A stretch of 64,000 nt of DNA from Paractinoplanes abujensis. GTDB lineage: Bacteria > Actinomycetota > Actinomycetes > Mycobacteriales > Micromonosporaceae. Position 1 is the first letter of the stretch. Each line of letters begins with the position of its first letter. The translations under genes and the position numbers were made by a program. The DNA is taken from contig NZ_JACHMF010000001.1 in assembly GCF_014204895.1 (NCBI RefSeq), positions 5,828,001-5,892,000 of the forward strand, in the 5' to 3' direction. The notes beneath the pieces were generated by a model. It made no database searches. It saw only the letters and a list, made by a program, of their open reading frames with translations, and was not told the origin of the DNA. This document shows positions 55,995 through 64,000 of this stretch, piece after piece.

Positions 55995-56902
55995 GCACCG
56001 TCGACCTGCAGAACGTCTCCCGCTGGTACGGCAACGTGGTCGCCGTCAACGACATCAGCATGACCTTGCAGCCGGGCGTGACCGGCCTGCTGGGACCGAA
56101 CGGCGCCGGCAAGACCACGGTGCTGCACATGATGGCCGGCTTCCTGGCCCCGTCGCGCGGCGTCGTCACCATCGACGGCTCGCCGACCTGGCGCAACCCG
56201 GGCATCTACCGCTCGCTGGGCCTGGTCGCGGAGCGCGAGGCCGTGCACGGTTTCCTCTCCGCGTACGAGTTCGTGCTGGCCTGCGCCAAGATGCAGAAGC
56301 TGCCCGACCCGGCCGCGGCCACGAAACGGGCACTCGAACTGGTCGAGATGACGAGCGCGCAGGACAGGCGGATCGACACCTTCTCCAAGGGCATGCGGCA
56401 GCGCACCCGGGTGGCCGCCGCGCTGGTGCACGAGCCGCAGGTGCTGCTGCTCGACGAGCCGTTCAACGGCATGGACCCGCGGCAGCGCATGCACATGATG
56501 GAGTTGCTGCACACGCTGGGCGACCAGGGCCACACGATCCTGTTCAGCTCGCACATCCTGGAGGAGGTCGAGCAGCTCTCCGGCCTGGTCCAGGTGATCG
56601 TGGCGGGCCGGCTGGCGGCCTCGGGCGACTACCGCCGCATCCGCCGCCTGATGACCAACCGGCCGCACGTGTTCGCCGTGCAGAGCTCCGACGACCGGCG
56701 GCTCGCGGTGGCGCTGATCGGTGAGAAGTCGGTCAGCGGCATCGAGGTCGAGGCCAACGGCTTGACCGTACGGGCGTCCGACTACGGCAGCTTCACCCGC
56801 GCGCTGCCGCGCATCGCCCTCGGTGAGGGCATCCGGCTGCGCAAGCTGCTGCCGTCCGACGAGTCGCTGGAGAGCGTCTTCTCCTACCTCCTGGAGGCAT
56901 GA
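55991..56902 (+). CDS. ABC transporter ATP-binding protein (second)
   Basis: The 303-aa ATPase has Walker A GPNGAGKTTVLH at about 37, signature FSKGMRQRTR and Walker B LLLLDEPFNGMDPRQ. About 80 residues of C-terminal extension follow. It is a paralog of the first ATPase, with the same altered signature class. The GTG overlaps the permease stop. A two-ATPase, two-permease operon could form one hetero-complex or two exporters. Confidence 0.92.
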   Translation: MSTVDLQNVSRWYGNVVAVNDISMTLQPGVTGLLGPNGAGKTTVLHMMAGFLAPSRGVVTIDGSPTWRNPGIYRSLGLVAEREAVHGFLSAYEFVLACAKMQKLPDPAAATKRALELVEMTSAQDRRIDTFSKGMRQRTRVAAALVHEPQVLLLDEPFNGMDPRQRMHMMELLHTLGDQGHTILFSSHILEEVEQLSGLVQVIVAGRLAASGDYRRIRRLMTNRPHVFAVQSSDDRRLAVALIGEKSVSGIEVEANGLTVRASDYGSFTRALPRIALGEGIRLRKLLPSDESLESVFSYLLEA

Positions 56903-57612
56903 TGTCCACGGTCGCCTACATCACCGCACGCGGCCTGTTCGGCCGCCGGCGGGTGCTGCTCCTGCTGCCGCTGCCGCTGCTGCTGATCGGCCTGGCCGCG
57001 ATCTGCCGGGCTTACGACGTCGACCCCGGCCAGTGGGGGCAGGCGGTCGTGGTCGGGCTGGGCCTGGCCGTCGTGCTCCCGGTGATCTCGCTAATCGTCG
57101 GCACCGGCGTGCTCGGCTCCGAGGTCGACGACGGCACGATCGTGCACATCCTGACCAAGCCGCTGCCCCGGCGCGACATCATCCTGGCCAAGCTGCTGGT
57201 GGCGGCCGGGGTGAGCGCGCTGACCGCGGCCGTCCCGTTGTTCGTGGCCGGGCTGCTGGCCGACTCGGTGCGCTTCGGGCTGGCCCTGGTGGTCGGCGCG
57301 GTGGCCGGCGCGATCGCCTACTCGGCGCTGTTCCTGCTGCTCAGCCTGGTGACCCGGCGGCCCGTGCTGCTCGGCCTGGCCTACATCCTGGTGTGGGAGG
57401 GGCTGCTCGGCCGGTTCGTCAGCGGCACCCGGGTGCTCTCGATCGAGCAGTACGTCATCTCGATCGCCGACCGGATCGCCCCGACCGGCATGCTCGACGG
57501 CAAGGTCTCGGTGCCGGTCGCGATCGTGATGAGCGCGATTTTCGCCCTCGGCGGCACGATCTACGCGATCAACCGGCTGGGCTCGTTCAGCGTGGCCGGC
57601 GAAACCAGCTAG
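56899..57612 (+). CDS. ABC transporter permease (second, ABC-2 like)
   Basis: The 237-aa protein has six transmembrane helices (LLLLPLPLLLIGLAAI and VVVGLGLAVVLPVISLIVG among them). The exporter loop SEVDDGTIVHILTKPLPRRD resembles that of the first permease. The ATG at 56899 overlaps the second ATPase stop (ATGATG). It completes the ABC operon; the following DUF4352 gene starts 63 bases later. Confidence 0.9.
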   Translation: MMSTVAYITARGLFGRRRVLLLLPLPLLLIGLAAICRAYDVDPGQWGQAVVVGLGLAVVLPVISLIVGTGVLGSEVDDGTIVHILTKPLPRRDIILAKLLVAAGVSALTAAVPLFVAGLLADSVRFGLALVVGAVAGAIAYSALFLLLSLVTRRPVLLGLAYILVWEGLLGRFVSGTRVLSIEQYVISIADRIAPTGMLDGKVSVPVAIVMSAIFALGGTIYAINRLGSFSVAGETS

Positions 57613-57675
57613 TCCGGCACGGCTTCTGACCGATCGGCCCGCTGCGCACAGTGACGGCAGTGTTTTGATGAGGTC

Positions 57676-58239
57676 ATGACCGACGCCGAGGTCGCGGACG
57701 ACGAAGACGAGGACGCCGGCCCACCACGGCCTTTGTGGCCGTGGGTGGCCGGCGTCGTCGTTCTCGCCGTCGTCGCCGCGGTCAGCTGGTTCCTCGTGCT
57801 GCGCGGCGACGACGGCGCCCGGGAAGTGGTGAGCACGACCGGCGGCGAGATCGGCCGGCCGGCCCGCGACGGCCGGTTCGTCTTCACCGTCACCGCCGTG
57901 CGCTGCGGCGTCGACCGGGTCGGCGACGAATACGTCAACCTCGAGCCGAAGGGAACGTACTGCCTGCTCGACGTGACGGTGAAGAACGGCGCCCGGACCC
58001 CGGAGCTCTTCGACAGCAACTCACAGAAGGCCTACGACGCCGCCGGCACCGAGTTCTCCACCGACATCCAGGCCGAGGTGTTCGTCAACAACGAGGCCCG
58101 CAACTTCCTCGACGAGATCGCCCCGGGCAGCCAGGTCAAGGGGTCACTGGTCTTCGACGTCCCCGATGAGGCGACCCTCACGACGGTGGTGCTGCACGAA
58201 AGTTTCTCCTCCCCGGGTGCCCGGATCTCGCTGCGGTAG
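57676..58239 (+). CDS. DUF4352 domain protein, membrane-anchored
   Basis: The 187-aa protein has an acidic N-terminus (EVADDEDEDAG), a transmembrane helix ([19 protein letters not shown]) and an external immunoglobulin-like DUF4352 domain. The domain contains FVFTVTAVRCGV, GTYCLLDVTVKNGARTPELF and GSLVFDVP. DUF4352 domains appear in many Gram-positive lipoproteins and membrane proteins with no set function. The ATG has GAGGTC just upstream. It is convergent with the GH26 gene, whose stop is four bases away. Confidence 0.88.
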   Translation: MTDAEVADDEDEDAGPPRPLWPWVAGVVVLAVVAAVSWFLVLRGDDGAREVVSTTGGEIGRPARDGRFVFTVTAVRCGVDRVGDEYVNLEPKGTYCLLDVTVKNGARTPELFDSNSQKAYDAAGTEFSTDIQAEVFVNNEARNFLDEIAPGSQVKGSLVFDVPDEATLTTVVLHESFSSPGARISLR

Positions 58240-58242
58240 CCG

Positions 58243-59610
58243 TCAGCGTCGCGGTGTGACGGCCACCTGGAACAGCGGCAGGCTGCCGAGCTTCCGGTAC
58301 GCGTGGAGCGCGGCCGGCGTGCTGTCCACCGAGGAGTCCTGGCCCTTCTGATTGCTCGGCGTCTCGAACTGGACCATCGCCTTGATCCTGGGGAACTGCC
58401 GGATCTCGTGGCCCAGCCGGCGGTAGAAGTCGGCCTTGTACTGCGGGTTGCGCCTGGACGACCAGACACCCCACTCGGCCAGCATCAGCGGCTTGCCCGG
58501 GTGCCGCATCTTGGCCCAGTTGTAGAAGCCGGGCCAGTACTGTTTGCCCTTGCCCTCGAGCCGCCGGTTGAAGACCTCGGAGAACTGGCCGTGGCCGTAG
58601 CCGGGGTCGCTGTAGGCGTAGGTGTCGAGGCCGATCCAGTCGACCACGTCGTCACCCGGATACATCGAGTTGAACCAGCTCTTCTGCGCGTGCGGCACGT
58701 ACGCCATGTGCACCAGCACGCTGACGATGTTGGTCGCGCCCTTGGCCCGCAGCCGCTTGATCACGTGCCGGTACATGGCCGCGTAGTCGCGCGCGGTGTA
58801 ACCGGAGCCGGCCCGTTCGCGGACGTCGTTCTCACCCTCGTGGTGCACGGCGAAGAAGAACTGCTCGGGGAAGTTCCTCTTGATGTGCACGGCCAGCCGG
58901 TCGAGATACGCGTCGGTCCGCCGGTCCCCCCGGGCGATCTTGGCCCAGGACGCCGACTCCGGCTTCCAGTTGAGGAACAGAATGCGCCGCTTGCCCGGCT
59001 GGTGGGCGATCGCGATCTCCTGCTCGGTCGGGAACAGCTGCCTGATCCCGCCGTGGTACGCGTGGTAGATCGCCTGGTGCCGGCCGGTCTTGCGCTCGAA
59101 GCGGGCGAGCGCCGAGGCGCCCCGGCTCTCGGTGTGCGCGCCCGGCGCCACGCCCCACAGGACGCCGCACGTGGGCACGAGGTTGTGCCCGGTGTAGCAG
59201 TCCTCGCCGCGGGCCTGCTGCGTGTCGCCGGCCGGGGCCATGCGCCCCTGCGGCACGAGCGTCCCCGGCGCGGCGGCCGGCGCCGCCGGTCCGGTCGTGC
59301 CGGTCGTGCCGGTCGTGCCGGCTGCGGCGGACGACGCGGCAGTGGTGGCAGCGGCCGCCGATGAGGATGCGGCGGCGGCCGAGGACGGACGACGCGCAGG
59401 GGCGAGCGCGTCCGGCATTCCCGGCTGCTGCGCGGTGGGTGAGAGCACGGGCACGGAGACCGTGGGGTCGCCGAGCGATCCCACCGGAAGTCCGATCTGG
59501 TCGACCCCGCCGGTCCAGGCCCAGGCGAGCGTGGTGGCGACGGAAAGGACGAAGGCCGTGGGTACGGCGGCTATCTGAACGAGCCGGAAACGGCGCGGGC
59601 GGCGATTCAC
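58243..59610 (-). CDS. GH26-like secreted glycosyl hydrolase
   Basis: The 455-aa protein has a signal or anchor helix (VQIAAVPTAFVLSVATTLAW) and a Ser/Ala/Thr/Gly-rich linker (about 75-115). The TIM-barrel domain begins near residue 135. The acid/base Glu is likely in FFFAVHHEGENDV and the nucleophile Glu in LMLAEWGVWSS, as in GH26 beta-mannanases. WIGLDTYAYSD fits the same fold. It is divergent from the exopolysaccharide genes, which suggests a role in processing that polymer. The start is a GTG at 59610. The sugar specificity cannot be stated. Confidence 0.8.
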   Translation of the reverse strand: MNRRPRRFRLVQIAAVPTAFVLSVATTLAWAWTGGVDQIGLPVGSLGDPTVSVPVLSPTAQQPGMPDALAPARRPSSAAAASSSAAAATTAASSAAAGTTGTTGTTGPAAPAAAPGTLVPQGRMAPAGDTQQARGEDCYTGHNLVPTCGVLWGVAPGAHTESRGASALARFERKTGRHQAIYHAYHGGIRQLFPTEQEIAIAHQPGKRRILFLNWKPESASWAKIARGDRRTDAYLDRLAVHIKRNFPEQFFFAVHHEGENDVRERAGSGYTARDYAAMYRHVIKRLRAKGATNIVSVLVHMAYVPHAQKSWFNSMYPGDDVVDWIGLDTYAYSDPGYGHGQFSEVFNRRLEGKGKQYWPGFYNWAKMRHPGKPLMLAEWGVWSSRRNPQYKADFYRRLGHEIRQFPRIKAMVQFETPSNQKGQDSSVDSTPAALHAYRKLGSLPLFQVAVTPRR

Positions 59611-59751
59611 GAAGAGCCAGTATTGTAACTTTCATCCGTTTTGTCCATTACCCGTTCACGACGAGAAGAAAACCGGGGCGGGATACCCGTCTCGACCACG
59701 ATCAGCGAGGCTGAGAAACTGTCTCCTAATCGGCCGCAGGGGGATACGGAA

Positions 59752-61272
59752 GTGAATGGTTCGGTGCTGCCCGAGGACGTGCTGCGCGACGCCCCGTCGT
59801 ACACACCGCAGCCGCACGAGCTCGCGGATCTGGAACTCCTGCTGTCCGGCGCGTACGCGCCGCTCACCGGGTTTCTGGGCCGCGCCGACCTGACCGCCCT
59901 GCGCCGCCGGGGCCGGCTCGCGGACGGCACGCCGTGGCCGGTGGCGGTCACTGTGGAGATCCCGGCCGAGCTGGCCGAGCGGCTCGCGGTCGACGATCCG
60001 CTGCGCCGCAAGATCATCCTCACCGACCCCGAGGGCGCGCCGGTCGCCGCGCTCGACGTGAACGACCTGTGGTCCACGAGCGAGCGTCGCTTCGCCGCCG
60101 GCGGCGTCGTCCGGCGGATGGGCGACGGCGGGCACGGCCCGTTCCAGCGGCTCAAGCGCACCCCCGAGGAGGTGCGGGCCCTGCTGCCACCGGGCCGGGT
60201 GCTGGGCGTGATCGCCGACCGCCCGCTGCACCGCCCGCAGCTGGCCCAGATCGCGCACGCCGCCCGCACCCTGGGCGCCCACCTGCTGATCATGATCCCG
60301 GTGAGCGGCGCCGGCCCCGACGGCCTGCCGCCCGAGGCGCTGGTCCGCGCGGTCTTCGCCGCCCGCGACCGGATGCCCCCGGCCACCATCGTCGCCGTGC
60401 CGCTGCTGACCCGGGGCGACGAGATGCGCGACGCCCTGCTGCGGGCGCGCGTCCTGGGGTCGTACGGGGTGACCCACGTGCTCTCGACGGGCGAGATGCT
60501 CTCCGGGGCCGGCCTGCGGGTGCTCGTCCCGCGCGAGCTGGCCTACGACAACCGCGACGGCCAGTGGCGCTGGCGCGACGACATCCCGCTGCGCAACCGG
60601 CGCCTCGCGATGACCCCGGCTGAGATCGACGACCTGCTCGACCGCGGCTTCCCGCTGCCCGAGTGGCACACTCCCCCGGCCGTGGCCAAGGAGCTGGTGC
60701 GGGCCCGCCCGCCGCGCCGCCACCGGGGCCTGGTCGTCTTCTTCACCGGCTTCTCCGGCTCAGGCAAGTCGACCATCGCGCGCGGCCTGGCCGACTCGCT
60801 GCGCGAGAGCGGCGAGCGCACGATCACGCTGCTCGACGGTGACGTGGTGCGCCGCGAGCTCTCGGCCGGGCTGGGCTTCAGCAAGGCCGACCGCGACGCC
60901 AACGTGCGCCGGATCGGCTGGGTGGCGGCCGAGGTCGGCCGGCATCGGGGCATGGCGGTCGCGTGCCCCATCGCGCCGTACGAGAACGCCCGGGCCGCCG
61001 TCCGCGCGATGGCCGTCGAGGCGGGCGCCGGCTTCGTGCTGGTCCACGTCAACACCCCGCTCGAGGTGTGCGAGCAACGCGACCGCAAGGGCCTGTACGC
61101 GCGGGCCCGGGCCGGGCAGCTGCGCGGCATGACCGGCATCGACGACCCGTACGAGGAGCCGGCCGACGCCGAACTGAGCATCGACACGACAACCATCACC
61201 GTGCCCGAGGCGATCGAGCTCGTGGTGGCATATCTCGTGGACAACGGCTGGGTGGAGCCGAAATTGCAATAA
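59752..61272 (+). CDS. cysC: APS kinase fused to a degenerate ATP sulfurylase-like domain
   Basis: The 506-aa protein has a C-terminal adenylylsulfate kinase domain (about 320-505). Its P-loop is FTGFSGSGKSTIARGL and the substrate region is LLDGDVVRRELSAGLGFSKA followed by DRDANVRRIGW. The N-terminal part resembles ATP sulfurylase (SGAYAPLTGFLGRADL), but where the catalytic motif QxRNPxH should be it reads VIADRPLHRPQ, so sulfurylase activity is doubtful. The kinase makes PAPS, the donor for sulfation. The GTG at 59752 has a GGGGGA ribosome site. It lies at the head of an exopolysaccharide region. Confidence 0.85.
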   Translation: MNGSVLPEDVLRDAPSYTPQPHELADLELLLSGAYAPLTGFLGRADLTALRRRGRLADGTPWPVAVTVEIPAELAERLAVDDPLRRKIILTDPEGAPVAALDVNDLWSTSERRFAAGGVVRRMGDGGHGPFQRLKRTPEEVRALLPPGRVLGVIADRPLHRPQLAQIAHAARTLGAHLLIMIPVSGAGPDGLPPEALVRAVFAARDRMPPATIVAVPLLTRGDEMRDALLRARVLGSYGVTHVLSTGEMLSGAGLRVLVPRELAYDNRDGQWRWRDDIPLRNRRLAMTPAEIDDLLDRGFPLPEWHTPPAVAKELVRARPPRRHRGLVVFFTGFSGSGKSTIARGLADSLRESGERTITLLDGDVVRRELSAGLGFSKADRDANVRRIGWVAAEVGRHRGMAVACPIAPYENARAAVRAMAVEAGAGFVLVHVNTPLEVCEQRDRKGLYARARAGQLRGMTGIDDPYEEPADAELSIDTTTITVPEAIELVVAYLVDNGWVEPKLQ

Positions 61273-61288
61273 ACCCATCACGAAGGCG

Positions 61289-61344
61289 GGAGTGAGACGT
61301 TTACCCCTCCGGGGGCGAAACGCCCGATTGCCACTTCTCACTCC
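61289..61344 (+). promoter_or_regulatory. structured 5' leader of the Wzz-like gene
   Basis: GGAGTGAGA (61289-61297) pairs with TCTCACTCC (61336-61344), enclosing an inner hairpin GGGCG-AAA-CGCCC (61313-61325). It ends 23 bases before the ATG and just upstream of an AAAGGG ribosome site. It does not match a riboswitch I know. It may be a terminator-like attenuator for the preceding gene or a leader element. Confidence 0.45.
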
Positions 61345-61367
61345 ACCCCCGAAAGGGCCGCCAACCG

Positions 61368-63125
61368 ATGGAAGCGTCACGCCCTGCCGATGTCTCGCAC
61401 TATCTCGGCGTGTTCCGCCGCCACTGGTGGATCGCGCTGATCGCGACAGGAGCCGGTCTGGGCGCGGGCGCGGCCCTGACCTCGGCCATGCCGAAGGTCT
61501 ACCAGTCCTCCACCGCCGTGCTGGTGCAGGCCGTCGATCAGGACACCAATGCCCAGGGTGGCCGGACCAAGGGCATGGTCAACCTCGACACCGAGGCCCA
61601 GCTGGTCGGCTCGGGCGCGGTCGCGGCCAAGGCGGCGGCCCTGCTGCGCAGCCCCCTGACGCCGATCGAGCTGGCCCGCGACGTCTCGGTCGAGGTCCCC
61701 GCGAACACGACGGTCCTCATGGTCACGTTCCAGGCCGGCACCCCGGCGGACGCCCAGGCCGGGTCGCACGCCTTCGCCGAGGCCTATCTGCGCAACCGCG
61801 AGGAGACCGCGCAGAGCAGCCTCAACCAGCAGATCAAGACGTTGAGCGCGAAGATCAAGCAGCTCACCACCACGCTGGCCGGGATCAACGCCCGGCTGTC
61901 ACGGGCGGCCAAGGGCAGCTCGGACGAGAGCAACCTGCTGAGCCTGCGGTCGAACTCGCAGAACCAGCTCAACGGCATGACCGGCAAGCTGAACGAGCTC
62001 ACCACGACCACTATCGGCGCCGGCAGCATCATCAGCGACGCCCGGCTGCCCGACACCCCTACCAGCCCCAACGCGATGGTCAACCTGGCCACCGGGGGCA
62101 TGATCGGCCTGCTGCTCGGGCTGGGCCTGGCCTTCGTCCGGGAACGCTTCGACCGCCGCCTGCGCTCGGCCGCCGACGTGCGCGACCGGGGGCGCATGCA
62201 TGTGCTGGCCGCCCTGGACGAGCGCACCACCCCGCACTTCGACGACGTGCTGCAGCCCTACGGGGCCGGCGGCCGGGTCTTCAACCGCCTGCGCAACGAG
62301 GTGCTGGCCACCATGCCGGCCGGTCAGCAGGTCATCGTGGTCACCGGGGCCAGCCGCGGTTCGGCCAGCACGCTGGTCGCCGCCAACCTGGCCGCGGCCC
62401 TCGCCCGTACGGGCAGTGAAGTGGTCCTGATCGGCGCTCACCTGCCGGACAGCGTCGTGGACGCCGCCCCGATCGCCCGGATGCTCGGTGTCTCGGCCGT
62501 CCCGGGCCTGTCCGACCTGCTGGCGGGCCGGGTCGGCCTGGCCCGCGCGCTGCAGCGCACCCCGCGCATCCCGTCGCTGCGGGTCATCACCACCGGCGGC
62601 GCGGCCACCGCGGCCGGGCTCATGCAGTCGCAGCGGCTCAAGGACACCCTGGAGACGCTGCGCGGCCAGGGCGGCTACATCGTGATCGAGGCGCCCTCGA
62701 CCGCCAGCAGCGCCGACGCGCAGAGCCTGGCCAGCCTGGCCGACGCGGCCATCCTGGCCGTCGAGCTGCGCCGGGCCCGCCGCCCCGCCCTGCTCGACGC
62801 GGCCGAGCAGTTGCAGCGGGTCGGCACGCCCCTGCTGGGGGCCGTCGTGCTGCCGCGCCTGACCAACCTGCGCACCGCGGAGCCGGTCGGCCCGGCCGTC
62901 ACGCTCACGCCGCCGGCCCCGTCGGCGGGCCCGCGCCCGGACGAGACCGCCGTGCTCGACCGTGACCTGATGCCGCCCCAGCGGTTCCCGACCAACACGA
63001 TGTCGGCCGCCGAGAAGGCCGCGCAGCAGGTGCGTCCGCGGGTCGCGGACAGCGCGGAGGAGATCACCGCGGTGATCGACATGTCCGGCCTGGACGTCAA
63101 GGCGCAGGACGGCGACAAGCAGTGA
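61368..63125 (+). CDS. Wzz-like chain-length protein with degenerate BY-kinase domain
   Basis: The 585-aa protein has a Wzz-type N-terminus: cytoplasmic start, TM1 (WWIALIATGAGLGAGAALTS), a periplasmic-type segment with coiled coil (QIKTLSAKIKQLTTTLAGI), and TM2 (about 237-255). A BY-kinase-like domain follows, but the motifs are changed. Walker A reads TGASRGSASTLVAANL without the Lys, the A' motif is VVLIGAHLP instead of LLVDADLR, and Walker B is YIVIEAPS. There is no Tyr cluster. It probably sets chain length without kinase activity. It overlaps the next gene by GTGA. Confidence 0.85.
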   Translation: MEASRPADVSHYLGVFRRHWWIALIATGAGLGAGAALTSAMPKVYQSSTAVLVQAVDQDTNAQGGRTKGMVNLDTEAQLVGSGAVAAKAAALLRSPLTPIELARDVSVEVPANTTVLMVTFQAGTPADAQAGSHAFAEAYLRNREETAQSSLNQQIKTLSAKIKQLTTTLAGINARLSRAAKGSSDESNLLSLRSNSQNQLNGMTGKLNELTTTTIGAGSIISDARLPDTPTSPNAMVNLATGGMIGLLLGLGLAFVRERFDRRLRSAADVRDRGRMHVLAALDERTTPHFDDVLQPYGAGGRVFNRLRNEVLATMPAGQQVIVVTGASRGSASTLVAANLAAALARTGSEVVLIGAHLPDSVVDAAPIARMLGVSAVPGLSDLLAGRVGLARALQRTPRIPSLRVITTGGAATAAGLMQSQRLKDTLETLRGQGGYIVIEAPSTASSADAQSLASLADAAILAVELRRARRPALLDAAEQLQRVGTPLLGAVVLPRLTNLRTAEPVGPAVTLTPPAPSAGPRPDETAVLDRDLMPPQRFPTNTMSAAEKAAQQVRPRVADSAEEITAVIDMSGLDVKAQDGDKQ

Positions 63126-64000
63126 CCCAGGTGTCTGCGGCCGCGGTGCCCAGCACCGGCGGCCCGGCCCCGGACGTCCGCAAGATGGCGCTGCCGGCCT
63201 GGCCGGTGGCGAGCATCCTGGCGTTCTATCCGGTCTGGTGGGCGCTCGGCCTGGGCGTGCTGATCTTCGCGCTGATGGCCGTGCCGATGCTGTTCCTGCT
63301 GATCCGCCGGCGTACGGCCGGGCGCCCGCTGCGGCTGCCGCCGGGCTTCGTGTGGTGGGTCGTCTTCCTGGTCGCCGTGGTGGTCAGCATCGGCGCACTC
63401 GGGGCCGACCCGGCGGGCACGGTGGCCGGGCACGCGACGGGCCGCCTGCTGCCGGCGGGTTACAAGTTCCTCATGTACGGCGCGCTGACCGTCCTGCTGG
63501 TCTACGCGGGCAACCTGACCGAGGCCGAACTGCCCCGCCGGCGACTGGTCCGGCTGCTGGGCTGGCTGTTCGTGGTGACCGTGCTGGGCGGCCTGCTCGG
63601 CATGGTGGCGGGCAATTTCGAGTTCACCTCACCGGTCGAGTGGCTGCTGCCGTCGGGGGTGCGCAACAAGGGCTTCGTGCAGTCGCTCGTGCATCCGTAC
63701 GCGGCCCAGATCATGGACATCGTCGGCGACAGCCAGCCGCGCCCGGCCGCCCCCTGGGGCTACACGAACACCTGGGGCAACAACTTCTGCCTGCTGGCGG
63801 GCTGGCTCGTCGTCGCCGCGGGCCAGGCCAGGAGCGGCAAGGCGAAGTTCTGGGCGGTCGTGTGCCTGGTCGTCTCGGTCGTGCCCGCCGTCGTGTCGCT
63901 CAACCGCGGCCTCTGGATCGGCGTCGGCGTACTCGTCCTCTACGTGGCGGTCCGCTACGTCCTGGCCGGCCGGCTCTGGATCATCGGGGCGGTCACGGTG
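63122..64000 (+). CDS. Wzy/O-antigen-ligase-like membrane protein, N-terminal part
   Basis: The frame runs from a GTG at 63122, overlapping the previous stop, to the window edge (293 codons, incomplete). It has about seven predicted transmembrane helices so far, for example WWALGLGVLIFALMAVPMLF, WWVVFLVAVVVSIGALG and FWAVVCLVVSVVPAVVS. SLNRGLWIGVGVLVL fits the RG motif of Wzy/WaaL-type polymerases and ligases. An external segment has WGYTNTWGNNFCLL. It is likely the polymerase or ligase of the adjacent exopolysaccharide system. Confidence 0.8.
   Translation, partial: MTQVSAAAVPSTGGPAPDVRKMALPAWPVASILAFYPVWWALGLGVLIFALMAVPMLFLLIRRRTAGRPLRLPPGFVWWVVFLVAVVVSIGALGADPAGTVAGHATGRLLPAGYKFLMYGALTVLLVYAGNLTEAELPRRRLVRLLGWLFVVTVLGGLLGMVAGNFEFTSPVEWLLPSGVRNKGFVQSLVHPYAAQIMDIVGDSQPRPAAPWGYTNTWGNNFCLLAGWLVVAAGQARSGKAKFWAVVCLVVSVVPAVVSLNRGLWIGVGVLVLYVAVRYVLAGRLWIIGAVTV

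Noticed and set aside
61273..61367. c-di-GMP or c-di-AMP riboswitch
   Set aside because: The conserved core sequences of those classes are absent and the element is too short.

Overview
The window reads as chromosomal DNA of a high-GC filamentous actinobacterium. Almost every codon ends in G or C, GTG starts are frequent, CGTACG-type hexamers recur, and the conserved actinobacterial order mfd / SurA-like lipoprotein / mazG / eno / ftsB / DUF501 / ppx is present with a few insertions. Together with a CebR-type cellulose operator and a CslA-GlxA hyphal-tip glycan operon, this suggests Micromonosporaceae, probably Actinoplanes or a close relative. The genus is an inference; no rRNA gene is present. 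I see no insertion sequence, prophage or CRISPR array. Gene density is high and most neighbours in the same direction overlap by ATGA, GTGA or TGATG, so operons are easy to delimit.

Layout. 1-3.3 kb: end of an unknown gene, two small proteins, then a polyphosphate pair (CYTH-CHAD protein and PPK2 kinase). 3.3-5 kb: a structured leader with a 12-codon leader ORF in front of RNase Z (rnz) and a coupled GNAT acetyltransferase, ending at an orphan iron-box-like palindrome. 5-10.4 kb: an exported two-repeat protein, an HtrA-like protease without a membrane anchor, and a TPM-domain membrane protein. 10.4-11.1 kb: non-coding G-rich repeats. 11.1-19.2 kb: cystathionine beta-synthase, DUF1232, two tandem SGNH hydrolases, a thiolase, a Bax inhibitor-1 membrane protein, tRNA-Leu(UAA) and a type II NADH dehydrogenase with a perfect palindrome upstream. 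19.2-23.5 kb: a five-gene MoxR/DUF58/DUF4129 operon preceded by five 20-21 bp repeats. 23.5-27.7 kb: family 5 uracil-DNA glycosylase, two paralogous LppU-like proteins, and a PadR regulator with its coupled HAAS membrane protein. 27.7-31.7 kb: ppx, acetylglutamate synthase, DUF501, FtsB-like protein, enolase. 31.8-34.8 kb: a PilZ-like protein, a lipoprotein, a decayed sigma-factor locus, a frameshifted aminoglycoside-phosphotransferase-like gene and in-phase minisatellites. 34.8-42.2 kb: DUF885 hydrolase, MazG, SurA-like lipoprotein, Mfd.

42.4-48.8 kb is the most distinctive block: a HypX/HoxX-like gene overlaps the start of a cslA-glxA-GH6 operon (cellulose-synthase-like glycosyltransferase, radical copper oxidase, endoglucanase). 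The family roles predict synthesis, oxidation and trimming of a surface glycan; the role of HypX there is unexplained. Next come PEP carboxylase and a secreted CBM2-GH5 endoglucanase whose promoter carries a perfect CebR-type palindrome. 54.2-58.2 kb: a four-gene ABC exporter operon and a DUF4352 protein.

58.2-64 kb is the start of an exopolysaccharide region: a divergent GH26-like hydrolase, an APS kinase fused to a degenerate ATP-sulfurylase-like domain, a Wzz-like chain-length protein whose BY-kinase motifs are all degenerate, and the N-terminal part of a Wzy/O-antigen-ligase-like membrane protein that runs off the window. The APS kinase raises the possibility of a sulfated polymer (inference).
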